DNA of 64,000 nucleotides from contig NZ_JAHZPU010000002.1 in the NCBI RefSeq assembly GCF_019929575.1, positions 62,001 through 126,000 of the forward strand. Direction: 5' to 3'. Below the pieces are notes generated by a model. It saw nothing but the letters and a program-made list of their open reading frames with translations. It was not told the DNA's origin and did not search any database. This DNA comes from Streptococcus infantis (GTDB lineage: Bacteria; Bacillota; Bacilli; Lactobacillales; Streptococcaceae). Below, one piece after another: positions 21,451 to 29,523 of this stretch (the first letter of the stretch is position 1; every line of letters begins with the position of its first letter). Position numbers and translations under genes: made by a program.

Positions 21451-22128
21451 ATCATTACTATGGATATGTTTAGCCCTTACTATGACTTAGCTAAACAGCT
21501 TCGCTTTCGGATTTCTAGGCTCAGGCTGAAACAGTCTCCCAGACTGTTTCACTCGCGAATGCTAAGATCGTTTCCATATTGTCCAACACTTAAGCCGGGC
21601 TATGAGTCGTATGCGTGTTCAAATCATGAATCAGTTTGATCGAAAATCTCATGAATACAAGGCTATTAAACGTTACTGGAAGCTCATACAACAGGATAGT
21701 CGTAAACTCAGCGATAAACGTTTTTATCGCCCTACTTTTCGTATTCACCTAACCAATAAAGAAATTCTAGACAAGCTTTTGAGCTATTCAGAAGACTTGA
21801 AACTCCACTATAATCTTTATCAACTCTTTCTTTTCACTTTCAGAATAAGGAGTCGAAGAAATTCTTCGGACTCATTGAGGACAATCTCAAGCAGGTTCAT
21901 CCTCTTTTTCAGACTGTCTTTAAAACCTTTCTAAAGGATAAAGACAAGATTGTCAACGCTCTTCAATTATCCTATTCTAACGCCAAATTGGAAGCGACCA
22001 ATAATCTCATCAAACTTATCAAACGAAATGCCTTTGTTTTTCGGAACTTTGAAAACTTCAAAAAACGGATTTTTATCGCTCTGAATATAAAAATGGAGAG
22101 GACATCAATCATCCTCTCCAGATCTTAG
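21451..22128 (+). pseudogene. decayed ISL3-family (IS1167-like) transposase, C-terminal part
   Basis: Translated pieces in changing frames match the C-terminal third of the IS1167 transposase: ITMDMFSPYYDLAKQL, then after a 60-bp insertion a fragment with IVQH, then AMSRMRVQIMNQFDRKSHEYK through LSYSEDLKLHYNLYQL, a frameshift near 21835, and finally FGLIEDNLKQVHPLFQTVF, NAKLEATNNLIKLIKRNAF and FRNFENFKKRIFIALNIK to a stop at 22128. The N-terminal two thirds and left end are missing. ISL3 elements are DDE transposases; this copy cannot work. It flanks the restriction-modification locus and could mark how that block arrived. Confidence 0.85.
21500..21559. mobile_element. 60-bp inverted-repeat insertion inside the transposase remnant
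   Basis: Between codons for DLAKQL and the resumed transposase reading lies a foreign segment bounded by TTCGC and GCGAA, with a perfect 11-bp stem TGAAACAGTCT-CCC-AGACTGTTTCA at 21527-21551. It has no coding role and interrupts a conserved protein stretch, so it looks like a miniature palindromic insertion. No target duplication could be proved by eye. Confidence 0.5.
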
Positions 22129-22201
22129 CTATTCTTCAACCCACTACAGTTGACAAAGAGCTGATTTTTTCTGTCTAATTTTTGGGGTGCAGTTCAACAA
22201 A

Positions 22202-22366
22202 AGTCCTAGCCTCTCAATTGTCTTTGGATTATCAAGCAAGACGCAGTGGTTGAGTGGACTCTACTATGCTGATTTCATCAGCTTTTACAGCCCTACTCAA
22301 CTGTGCGGAGGTGGGACGACCAAATCGAATTCTAACGAATTACCGATTTCTGTCCCACTCTCTTTT
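22202..22366 (-). repeat. structured intergenic repeat, copy on the minus strand, 3' end truncated
   Basis: Read on the minus strand it begins AGAGAGTGGGACAGAAATCG and follows the copies at 33927 and 35212 almost base for base up to GAGAGGCTAGGACTTTTGT. The final hairpin partner (CCCAGCCTC) is missing; the copy joins the IS remnant there. Any open frame across it is accidental. Confidence 0.8.
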
Positions 22367-22375
22367 GTTGTTCAA

Positions 22376-24046
22376 TTAGAATAATCCAAGAACAGTTCCA
22401 TCACTTTCAACATCCATATTGAGAGCCGCTGGTCGTTTTGGAAGACCTGGCATGGTCATAACATCACCTGTTAGGGCAACGATAAAACCTGCACCCAATT
22501 TTGGTACCAATTCACGAATGGTAATTTCAAAGTTCTCAGGTGCTCCAAGAGCATTTGGATTATCTGAAAAACTGTACTGAGTTTTAGCCATACAGATTGG
22601 CAATTTGTCCCAACCATTCTGAACAATTTGAGCGATTTGAGTTTGAGCTTTCTTCTCGAAGTTTACTTTGCTTCCACGATAGATTTCAGTAACAATCTTT
22701 TCGATTTTTTCTTGAACAGAAAGGTCGTTGTCATAGAGACGTGTGTAGTTTGCCGGGTTTTCGTCGATTGTTTTTACGAGAGTTTCAGCTAGAGAAACTC
22801 CTCCTTCAGCTCCATCAGCCCATACGCTAGCTAATTCGACCGGTACATCGATTGAAGCACATAGTTCTTTCAAGGCTGCAATTTCCGCTTCTGTATCAGA
22901 TACAAATTCGTTAATAGCAACTACTGCAGGAATACCGAACTTACGAATATTTTCAACGTGGCGTTTCAAGTTTGCAAATCCAGCACGTACTGCTTCCACA
23001 TTTTCCTCTGTCAGAGCATCTTTAGCAACTCCACCATTCATTTTAAGGGCACGAAGAGTCGCCACAATGACTACTGCACTTGGAGCTGTTGGCAAGTTAG
23101 GTGTCTTGATATCCAGGAACTTCTCTGCACCAAGGTCTGCACCAAAGCCAGCTTCTGTTACAGTATAATCAGCTAAACGAAGAGCTGTTTTTGTCGCCAA
23201 AACAGAGTTACAACCATGGGCAATATTGGCAAATGGGCCACCGTGTACGAATGCAGGTGTACCATAGATTGTTTGAACCAAGTTGGGTTTAATAGCATCT
23301 TTCAAAATCAATGCCAAGGCACCCTCAACCTGTAAATCACCAACTGAAACTGGTGTGCGGTCATAACGGTAGCCGATGACGATATTAGCCAAACGACGTT
23401 TCAAATCTTCAATATCAGTTGCCAAACAAAGGATAGCCATGATCTCTGAAGCAACTGTGATATCAAAACCATCTTCACGTGGAATACCATTAAGTGGACC
23501 ACCAAGACCAACAGTTACGTGACGAAGAGCACGGTCATTCAAGTCAACAACACGTTTCCAGAGGATACGACGTTGATCGATTCCTAGATCATTTCCTTGG
23601 TGCAAATGATTGTCAATCAAGGCAGAGAGAGCATTGTTGGCAGTTGTAATAGCGTGCATATCTCCGGTAAAGTGAAGGTTGATGTCTTCCATTGGTAACA
23701 CTTGGGCATAACCACCCCCAGCAGCTCCACCTTTAATACCCATAACAGGGCCAAGTGAAGGTTCGCGGATTGCAATCATAGTTTTCTTACCAATATTGTT
23801 CAAAGCATCAGCAAGACCAATTGTAATGGTTGATTTTCCTTCACCTGCTGGCGTTGGGTTGATAGCTGTAACAAGAATCAACTTACCAACTGGATTGGTT
23901 TCAACTTCACGAATTTTATCAAAGCTTAGTTTAGCCTTGTACTTTCCATACAACTCCAAATCATCGTATGAAATACCGAGTTTCTCAACAACATCAACGA
24001 TCGGTTTTAACTCAATACTCTGTGCAATTTCAATATCTGTTTTCAT
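22376..24046 (-). CDS. fhs: formate--tetrahydrofolate ligase
   Basis: 556 residues, full length. It makes 10-formyl-tetrahydrofolate from formate, THF and ATP, supplying one-carbon units for purines and formyl-Met. The P-loop region [15 protein letters not shown] lies near 66-80, followed by [24 protein letters not shown], both hallmarks of the family; the C-terminus [16 protein letters not shown] is also conserved. TATAAT -10 at 24081-24086 on the minus strand; a PurBox-like site lies further upstream. Monocistronic. Confidence 0.96.
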   Translation of the reverse strand: MKTDIEIAQSIELKPIVDVVEKLGISYDDLELYGKYKAKLSFDKIREVETNPVGKLILVTAINPTPAGEGKSTITIGLADALNNIGKKTMIAIREPSLGPVMGIKGGAAGGGYAQVLPMEDINLHFTGDMHAITTANNALSALIDNHLHQGNDLGIDQRRILWKRVVDLNDRALRHVTVGLGGPLNGIPREDGFDITVASEIMAILCLATDIEDLKRRLANIVIGYRYDRTPVSVGDLQVEGALALILKDAIKPNLVQTIYGTPAFVHGGPFANIAHGCNSVLATKTALRLADYTVTEAGFGADLGAEKFLDIKTPNLPTAPSAVVIVATLRALKMNGGVAKDALTEENVEAVRAGFANLKRHVENIRKFGIPAVVAINEFVSDTEAEIAALKELCASIDVPVELASVWADGAEGGVSLAETLVKTIDENPANYTRLYDNDLSVQEKIEKIVTEIYRGSKVNFEKKAQTQIAQIVQNGWDKLPICMAKTQYSFSDNPNALGAPENFEITIRELVPKLGAGFIVALTGDVMTMPGLPKRPAALNMDVESDGTVLGLF

Positions 24047-24123
24047 AAAAAAACTCCTCTAGCCTCTAATGTGTTAATTCATTATATCATAAAACAAGAT
24101 TTTTAACAGTCATTATGATTAGT

Positions 24124-24136
24124 AACGTTCGTAAAT
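24124..24136 (-). promoter_or_regulatory. possible PurR box upstream of fhs
   Basis: Minus strand ATTTACGAACGTT differs at two positions from the lactococcal/streptococcal PurBox AWWWCCGAACWWT. It lies about 55 bp upstream of the predicted fhs transcription start, closer than the position near -76 I recall for PurBoxes. fhs being in a purine regulon would make sense. Weak call. Confidence 0.3.
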
Positions 24137-24268
24137 ATCGCTAAATAACAGACTTTCTTTATCTCTATTTAATTTTTTATATGCCTTTATAGATTTTAAC
24201 TATGGATTAACATCCTATTTTCGGCCCTTGTTACATCGCTTTCATTTTACTTAATGCTCATTTTTTTG

Positions 24269-24274
24269 TACAAT
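24269..24274 (+). promoter_or_regulatory. -10 element giving a probable leaderless coaB mRNA
   Basis: TACAAT, then AGTTCT, then the ATG of coaB at 24281. Six nucleotides between -10 and ATG leave no room for a leader, and no Shine-Dalgarno sequence is present. A possible -35 (TTTACT) lies 17 bp upstream. Confidence 0.55.
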
Positions 24275-24280
24275 AGTTCT

Positions 24281-24967
24281 ATGAAAATTTTAGTTACTTC
24301 TGGTGGTACAAGTGAAAAAATTGATAGTGTTCGTTCTATTACCAATCACTCTTCCGGTAAACTTGGAAAAATTATCACCGAGACTCTTCTAAAGGCTGGC
24401 CATGAAGTTTGTTTGATTACCACTCTTCAGGCAGTTAAGCCAGTTAGTCATCCAAACTTGACAATCATCGAAATTAAAAATACAGCTGATTTGCTGCAAG
24501 TCATGAAAGATAAGGTTACGGATTACCAAGTCTTAATCCATTCTATGGCAGTATCAGATTACACGCCTGTCTATATGGCTGGTTTTAATGAGGTTGAAGC
24601 TAGTAAAGATTTAACAGAGTTTTTAGATAAGAAAAATCAGGAAACAAAGATCTCATCTAAGGAAGACGTTCAGGTGCTTTTTCTTAAGAAAAATCCTAAG
24701 ATCATATCTCTTGTTAAAGAATGGAATCCTAAAATTCACCTGATTGGATTTAAATTACTGGTTGATGTCAGCCAAGAACATCTGATTCAAATTGCTCGGG
24801 AAAGTCTTGAAAAGAACCAAGCTGATTTAATTGTCGCAAACGACCTTACTCAGATTAGTAGCGAGCAACATAAGGCTTACTTAGTTGAAAAAAATTCTTT
24901 CCAAATTGCTATGAGTAAACATGAAATTGCTGATTCACTCCTCGAGAAAATCAAAAGTTATGACTAA
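24281..24967 (+). CDS. coaB: phosphopantothenate--cysteine ligase
   Basis: 228 residues from MKILVTSGGTSEKID. An upstream in-frame ATG at 24254 has no ribosome site and lies before the -10, so it is rejected. CoaB joins cysteine to 4'-phosphopantothenate, step two of coenzyme A synthesis. In streptococci it is separate from CoaC, as here. Seen: GGTSEKIDSVRSITNHSSGKLG at the N-terminus, SMAVSDYTP, GFKLLV and ADLIVANDL near the end. First gene of coaB-coaC-pantothenate transporter. Confidence 0.9.
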   Translation: MKILVTSGGTSEKIDSVRSITNHSSGKLGKIITETLLKAGHEVCLITTLQAVKPVSHPNLTIIEIKNTADLLQVMKDKVTDYQVLIHSMAVSDYTPVYMAGFNEVEASKDLTEFLDKKNQETKISSKEDVQVLFLKKNPKIISLVKEWNPKIHLIGFKLLVDVSQEHLIQIARESLEKNQADLIVANDLTQISSEQHKAYLVEKNSFQIAMSKHEIADSLLEKIKSYD

Positions 24968-24981
24968 AAGAAAGGAATTTT

Positions 24982-25533
24982 ATGGCCCGTATTACACTCG
25001 CTATTACAGGATCTATTGCTGCATACAAGACAGTTGACCTAGTTAGTTCTTTAAAAAAACAGGGGCATTCTGTTACTGTTCTTATGACTCAGTCAGCAAC
25101 AGAATTCATTCAGCCATTAACTTTACAAGTACTATCTCAAAATACTGTACATCTCGATGTCATGCACGAACCTTTTCCAGATCAAGTGAATCACATTCAA
25201 ATAGGAAAAGAAACAGATTTATTTATCGTAGTTCCTGCGACAGCCAATACAATCGCTAAATTAGCTCACGGTTTTGCTGACAATATGGTGACTGCTACTG
25301 CTCTTGCTTTGCCACACTTTGTACCCAAACTATTGGCTCCAGCTATGAACACAAAGATGTATGACCATCCTGCGACCCAAGCTAATCTTAAAACTTTAGA
25401 AGATTATGGTTATACTATTATTTCTCCCAAAGATTCTCTACTGGCCTGTGGGGATACAGGTCGTGGTGCTCTCGCTGATCTCAAAACTATTTTACAAGAA
25501 ATAAAGGATAAAATTCATGAACAAACGCTCTAA
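24982..25533 (+). CDS. coaC: phosphopantothenoylcysteine decarboxylase
   Basis: 183 residues, a flavoprotein of the HFCD family that decarboxylates phosphopantothenoylcysteine to phosphopantetheine. Visible motifs: AITGSIAAYKTVDLVSSLKKQGH at the N-terminus, PATANTIAKLAHGFADNM, the PAMNTKMYDHPA substrate-binding segment and LACGDTGRGAL with the conserved cysteine. GAAAGGA ribosome site 14 bp after coaB; the end overlaps the next gene by 17 bp. Confidence 0.93.
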   Translation: MARITLAITGSIAAYKTVDLVSSLKKQGHSVTVLMTQSATEFIQPLTLQVLSQNTVHLDVMHEPFPDQVNHIQIGKETDLFIVVPATANTIAKLAHGFADNMVTATALALPHFVPKLLAPAMNTKMYDHPATQANLKTLEDYGYTIISPKDSLLACGDTGRGALADLKTILQEIKDKIHEQTL

Positions 25534-26080
25534 TATTGCTCCAATCGCTATCTTTTTTGCTATTATGATTGTTATTCATTTACTAAGCTCAATTTTATTT
25601 AATGTACTTCCCTTTCCAATCAAACCAACTATCGTTCACATTCCAGTAATTATTGCAAGTATTATCTACGGACCAAGAATCGGTGCAACTTTAGGTTTTC
25701 TGATGGGAATGCTTAGCTTAACGGTTAATACTCTCACTATCCTGCCAACAAGCTATCTCTTCTCACCATTTGTACCAAATGGTAACTTCTATTCAGTTGT
25801 GATCGCAATTGTTCCTCGTATCTTAATCGGTTTGACACCTTATTTCGTCTATAAACTACTAAAGGGTCGAGCTGGACTCATCTTTGCAGGTGCACTTGGC
25901 TCACTCACGAATACAGTTTTTGTCTTAGGTGGTATCTTCTTTCTCTTTGGTAATGTTTTTGATGGAAATATTCAAAAACTATTAGCGACTGTTATCTCAA
26001 CAAATTCAATCGCAGAATTAATTATCTCAGCCCTCTTAACTCTCGTCATTGTTCCGAGACTTGAAAAAATTAAACAATAA
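25517..26080 (+). CDS. panT: ECF transporter substrate-binding (S) component, probable pantothenate uptake
   Basis: 187 residues, about six membrane segments, with the N-terminal helix region IAPIAIFFAIMIVIHLLSS and LIPFPIKPTIVHIPVIIASIIYGPRIGATLGFLMG-like layout of S components. It needs the shared EcfA1/A2/T energising module, encoded elsewhere. It overlaps coaC, and coaB-coaC use phosphopantothenate, so pantothenate is the most likely substrate. The substrate is inferred from context. Confidence 0.75.
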   Translation: MNKRSNIAPIAIFFAIMIVIHLLSSILFNVLPFPIKPTIVHIPVIIASIIYGPRIGATLGFLMGMLSLTVNTLTILPTSYLFSPFVPNGNFYSVVIAIVPRILIGLTPYFVYKLLKGRAGLIFAGALGSLTNTVFVLGGIFFLFGNVFDGNIQKLLATVISTNSIAELIISALLTLVIVPRLEKIKQ

Positions 26081-26108
26081 AAACTGTATCAATAGATACA
26101 GTTTTTTA
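26081..26108. terminator. terminator between panT and udk
   Basis: AAAACTGTATC-AATA-GATACAGTTTT stem followed by TTTATTT. The genes are convergent and the A-rich other flank may let it work in both directions. Confidence 0.85.
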
Positions 26109-26114
26109 TTTCTA

Positions 26115-26753
26115 TTACTGAGCTAAACGAGCTTCTTCTAAAATCTTCTCAATCTTTGTTGTCAGTAAATCAATAGCTACAGTATTGGTTACACCTTCAG
26201 GTATCACAATATCAGCATAACGCTTTGTTGGCTCGATAAACTGATGATACATAGGTTTTACGACGCCAAGATACTGATCAATGACGCTATCCAAACTACG
26301 ACCACGTTCTTCCATATCGCGTTTAATACGACGGATGATACGAACATCATCATCAGTGTCCACAAAAATCTTGATATCCATTAAATCACGAAGACGTTTG
26401 TCTTCTAAAACCAAAATTCCTTCTACAATAAAGACGTCTTGAGGTTCTTGACGATAGGTTTTCGAACTTCTTGTATGGGCAGCATAATCATAGGTAGGAA
26501 TATCAACAGGACGTCCTGCCAACAATTCTTTGATTTGCGCAATCATCAAGTCAGTATCAAAAGCAAAAGGATGATCATAGTTTGTTTTGATACGCTCCTC
26601 AAAAGTTAAATGAGATTGATCTTTATAGTAGGAATCATGCTCAATCATGGCAATTTTTTCATTTGGGAAATGGGATAAGATTGCTTTAGAAACACTGGTT
26701 TTTCCTCCACCAGATCCCCCTGTTACTCCGATAATGATTGGTCTGTTTTGCAT
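26115..26753 (-). CDS. udk: uridine kinase
   Basis: 212 residues, standard for Udk. It phosphorylates uridine and cytidine in pyrimidine salvage. Walker [18 protein letters not shown] at residues 9-25, [13 protein letters not shown] with the catalytic Asp, [11 protein letters not shown] and [10 protein letters not shown] for substrate binding, and [20 protein letters not shown] as the lid. Monocistronic, divergent from nothing nearby and convergent with panT. Confidence 0.95.
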   Translation of the reverse strand: MQNRPIIIGVTGGSGGGKTSVSKAILSHFPNEKIAMIEHDSYYKDQSHLTFEERIKTNYDHPFAFDTDLMIAQIKELLAGRPVDIPTYDYAAHTRSSKTYRQEPQDVFIVEGILVLEDKRLRDLMDIKIFVDTDDDVRIIRRIKRDMEERGRSLDSVIDQYLGVVKPMYHQFIEPTKRYADIVIPEGVTNTVAIDLLTTKIEKILEEARLAQ

Positions 26754-26835
26754 AGTTGCCTCCGTATTTTTCCTTTGTCTATTTTACCATATTTTTAGAA
26801 AATTTTACAGGATGACTTTTCAAATTAGAGTAGAA

Positions 26836-26866
26836 AAAACCTTGTAGTTTAGTTCTACAAGGTTTT
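26836..26866 (-). terminator. terminator of ptsH-ptsI
   Basis: Stem AAAACCTTGTAG/CTACAAGGTTTT with a short loop; minus strand continues TTTTTCTAC. It ends 8 bp from the ptsI stop. Confidence 0.85.
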
Positions 26867-26873
26867 AATGTTT

Positions 26874-28607
26874 TTAATCAAAGTTAACGTATTCTTTAGA
26901 AAGTTCAAGAACTTCTTCCATTGTTGAACATTCAGTAAGAGCACGGTTAGCGTATTCTTGCATCTTAGCTGTGTCAAGTTTCTTCATCAAGCTACGTGTA
27001 CGAAGAACAGATGTAGCTGACATAGAGAACTCATCCAAGCCCATTCCGACAAGAAGTGGAACAGCTGTTTGGTCCCCAGCCATCTCACCACACATACCAG
27101 CCCATTTACCTTCAGCGTGAGCTGCTTTGATAACATTGTTGATCAAGCGAAGGATTGATGGATTGTATGGTTGGTAAAGGTATGAAACTTGTTCGTTCAT
27201 ACGGTCAGCAGCCATTGTATATTGGATCAAGTCGTTTGTACCGATTGAGAAGAAATCAACTTCTTTGGCAAATTGGTCTGCAAGCATAGCTGCAGCAGGA
27301 ATTTCAATCATGATACCAACTTGGATATCATCTGCAACTGCGACACCTTCAGCAACCAATTTTGCTTTTTCTTCTTCAAGAATAGCTTTAGCAGTACGGA
27401 ACTCTTTCAACAAAGCAACCATTGGGAACATGATACGCAATTTACCGTGAACAGATGCACGAAGCAATGCACGCAATTGTGTACGGAACATTTGGTTACC
27501 AGTTTCAGAGATTGAGATACGTAAAGCACGGTAGCCCAAGAATGGGTTCATTTCTTTAGGAAGATCGAAGTAAGGAAGTTCTTTATCCCCACCGATATCC
27601 ATTGTACGAACGACAACAGGTTTACCGTTCATACCTTCAAGAACTGCTTTGTAAGCTTCGTATTGGTCGTCTTCTGTTGGGAAATCTTGAGAATCCATGT
27701 ACAAGAATTCTGTACGATAAAGACCAACAGCTTCAGCACCATTTTCGTTCACACCTTCAACGTCTTTAGGTGTACCGATATTAGCTGCCAACTCAAAGTG
27801 TTTACCATCAGCAGTAACAGTTTTAGCATCTTTCAAAAGAGCCCATTCAGCTTTTTGTTTAGCGTAAGCTTCACCAGCTGCTTTGAATTCTGCAATTTGT
27901 TCTTCACTTGGGTTGATAACCACTTCACCTGAAATACCTGAAACAGCCAAAATATCACCATCTTTTACAAGTTCAGTGATGTTGTTTGTACCCAATACAG
28001 CTGCAATTTCAAGTGTACGAGCCATGATAGCTGAGTGACTTGTACGTCCACCAATGTTTGTTACAAAAGCTTTTACAAAGTTTTTGTCCAATTGAGCAGT
28101 GTCAGACGGAGTCAAGTCATGTGCAATCACGATTACTTCTTCATTGATTGAAGCTGGGTTTGGCAATTTCTTACCAAGAAGATTTGCCAAAACACGTTTG
28201 GTAACGTCGCGAATATCCGCTGCACGTTCCTGCATGTATGGGTTGTCTTCCATACCTTCAAAGATCGTGATGAACATGTCTGTAACTTCTTTCAGACCTG
28301 CTTCTGCATTTACTTTCTTAGCACGAATTGTTTCTTTAATCTGACCGATCAATTCAGGGTCAGCAAGAACCATCAAGTGAGCGTCAAATACTTGCGCCGC
28401 TTCTTCACCAAGCGTACCTACAGCCTTCTCGCGGATAAGAGAAAGCTCGTTTTGAGAAGCTTCAAGAGCAACATCCAAACGAGCCTCTTCTGCATTTGTA
28501 TCTTCGACTGTAATAGTCTCGAATGATAAATCCGGTTGAACGAGTAGATATGCTTTAGCAACTGCAACACCATCAGATGCTGCGATTCCTTTAAGCATTT
28601 CTGTCAT
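26874..28607 (-). CDS. ptsI: phosphoenolpyruvate-protein phosphotransferase (enzyme I of the PTS)
   Basis: 577 residues from [19 protein letters not shown] at 28607, which has an AAGGA site; the longer in-frame reading to 28718 runs through ptsH and is rejected. EI takes phosphate from PEP and passes it to HPr, powering all PTS sugar uptake. Seen: active His in [14 protein letters not shown] near residue 190, PEP-binding [32 protein letters not shown]-type region and the C-terminal GMCGEMAGD with the catalytic Cys. It starts 4 bp after the ptsH stop. Confidence 0.96.
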   Translation of the reverse strand: MTEMLKGIAASDGVAVAKAYLLVQPDLSFETITVEDTNAEEARLDVALEASQNELSLIREKAVGTLGEEAAQVFDAHLMVLADPELIGQIKETIRAKKVNAEAGLKEVTDMFITIFEGMEDNPYMQERAADIRDVTKRVLANLLGKKLPNPASINEEVIVIAHDLTPSDTAQLDKNFVKAFVTNIGGRTSHSAIMARTLEIAAVLGTNNITELVKDGDILAVSGISGEVVINPSEEQIAEFKAAGEAYAKQKAEWALLKDAKTVTADGKHFELAANIGTPKDVEGVNENGAEAVGLYRTEFLYMDSQDFPTEDDQYEAYKAVLEGMNGKPVVVRTMDIGGDKELPYFDLPKEMNPFLGYRALRISISETGNQMFRTQLRALLRASVHGKLRIMFPMVALLKEFRTAKAILEEEKAKLVAEGVAVADDIQVGIMIEIPAAAMLADQFAKEVDFFSIGTNDLIQYTMAADRMNEQVSYLYQPYNPSILRLINNVIKAAHAEGKWAGMCGEMAGDQTAVPLLVGMGLDEFSMSATSVLRTRSLMKKLDTAKMQEYANRALTECSTMEEVLELSKEYVNFD

Positions 28608-28611
28608 ATCC

Positions 28612-28875
28612 TTATGCCAATCCTTCTTTTTCCATTGTTTCTGAGATAGCAGCGATAGCGTCATCAGCGTCTGCACCTTCAGCAGTGATTGTAACGTCAG
28701 CACCTTGACCAACACCAAGGCTCATAACACCCATGATAGATTTAAGGTTAACTGATTTACCTTTGTACTCAAGAGTAATATCTGAAGCAAATTTGCTTGC
28801 AGTTTGTACCAACAATGTTGCTGGACGTGCGTGAATACCTGTTTCTGCCACTACGTGGAAATCTTTAGAAGCCAT
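28612..28875 (-). CDS. ptsH: phosphocarrier protein HPr
   Basis: 87 residues. The PTS phosphorylation site is H15 in [11 protein letters not shown], and the regulatory site of HPr kinase is S46 in [14 protein letters not shown]-Ser-HPr is the co-effector of CcpA, so this protein links sugar uptake with catabolite repression. AAAGGAGAG ribosome site. First gene of ptsH-ptsI. Confidence 0.98.
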   Translation of the reverse strand: MASKDFHVVAETGIHARPATLLVQTASKFASDITLEYKGKSVNLKSIMGVMSLGVGQGADVTITAEGADADDAIAAISETMEKEGLA

Positions 28876-28937
28876 AATTTGACTCTCCTTTAAATGTTTT
28901 CTTTTTGAGTTATATCTGATAACCCTTACAATTTGGT

Positions 28938-28966
28938 ATTATATCATCTTCTAGGAATTTTTTCAA
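28938..28966 (-). promoter_or_regulatory. ptsHI promoter
   Basis: Minus strand TTGAAA (28966-28961), 17-bp spacer, TATAAT (28943-28938), a near-consensus promoter ~60 bp before the ptsH ATG. It lies in the 360-bp gap between ptsH and nrdH, whose other half holds the nrd control region. Confidence 0.8.
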
Positions 28967-29107
28967 GTATTTTATGGGATTTCTTCTTTTTCCTTTCAGA
29001 TAACTTGCTGAAAATCTTCTATTTTATGTATCAAAATACATCATGTAGTTTTTTATAATTTTAACATTTAGAAAACGCTGTTATTTATGGGTTTTATTTT
29101 TTGCAAT

Positions 29108-29162
29108 CACTATATATTGTGCTTAGATAACTCTCATCTAAAAAAAATCTACAATATTTAGT
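29108..29162 (+). promoter_or_regulatory. tandem NrdR boxes upstream of nrdHE
   Basis: Box 1 CACTATATATTGTG (29108-29121) is a near palindrome matching the NrdR consensus; box 2 ACAATATTTAGT (29151-29162) is weaker. The two cores are offset by 42 bp, close to four helical turns, so both face the same side, as expected for cooperative NrdR binding. They end 9 bp before the -35 element. NrdR is an ATP-cone repressor of ribonucleotide reductase genes; its gene is not in this window. Confidence 0.7.
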
Positions 29163-29171
29163 TTTTCTTCG

Positions 29172-29199
29172 TTGACAAAGATTTTTTTTCTGATATACT
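29172..29199 (+). promoter_or_regulatory. nrdHE promoter
   Basis: TTGACA (29172-29177), 16-bp spacer, TATACT (29194-29199), 36 bp before the nrdH start codon. Confidence 0.8.
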
Positions 29200-29235
29200 T
29201 AAGAAGTAATTAAATTTTGAAAGAGGAGTTACAGA

Positions 29236-29454
29236 ATGGTAACCGTTTATTCTAAAAACAATTGTGTTCAATGTAAAATGACCAAACGATTCTTAGATAG
29301 TAACAAAATCGCATATCGCGAAATCAATCTTGATGAACAACCTGAATTTATTGAACAAGTTAAAGAGCTAGGCTTCAACGCTGCTCCTATCATTCAAACA
29401 CCAACTGAAGTTTTCTCTGGTTTCCAACCAGCAAAACTTAAAGAACTTGCTTAA
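29236..29454 (+). CDS. nrdH: glutaredoxin-like protein NrdH
   Basis: 72 residues, a thioredoxin-fold electron donor for class Ib ribonucleotide reductase. Active-site CVQC in NNCVQCKMTKRFLD, the REINLDEQPEF segment and the C-terminal FSGFQPAKL that are typical of NrdH. GAGGAG ribosome site. 69 bp before nrdE; a weak inverted repeat (AGCTTCTATGTC..TTAGAAGCC) between them may attenuate. Confidence 0.93.
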   Translation: MVTVYSKNNCVQCKMTKRFLDSNKIAYREINLDEQPEFIEQVKELGFNAAPIIQTPTEVFSGFQPAKLKELA

Positions 29455-29523
29455 GTATCAGGATTAAAAGCTTCTATGTCAATCTTAGAAGCCTTTCTTT
29501 TGTAATGAATTAAAGGAAATTTT

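Noticed and set aside
22187-22384. Open frame of 65 codons on the plus strand, similar to one at 35131-35325 on the minus strand
   Set aside because: Both are produced by the same structured repeat read in the same sense. Copies elsewhere break the frame, there is no ribosome site, and the hairpins explain the conservation.
28612-28718. N-terminal extension of PtsI by 37 residues
   Set aside because: It reads through the ptsH gene in another frame; the ATG at 28607 has a ribosome site and the family's usual first residues.
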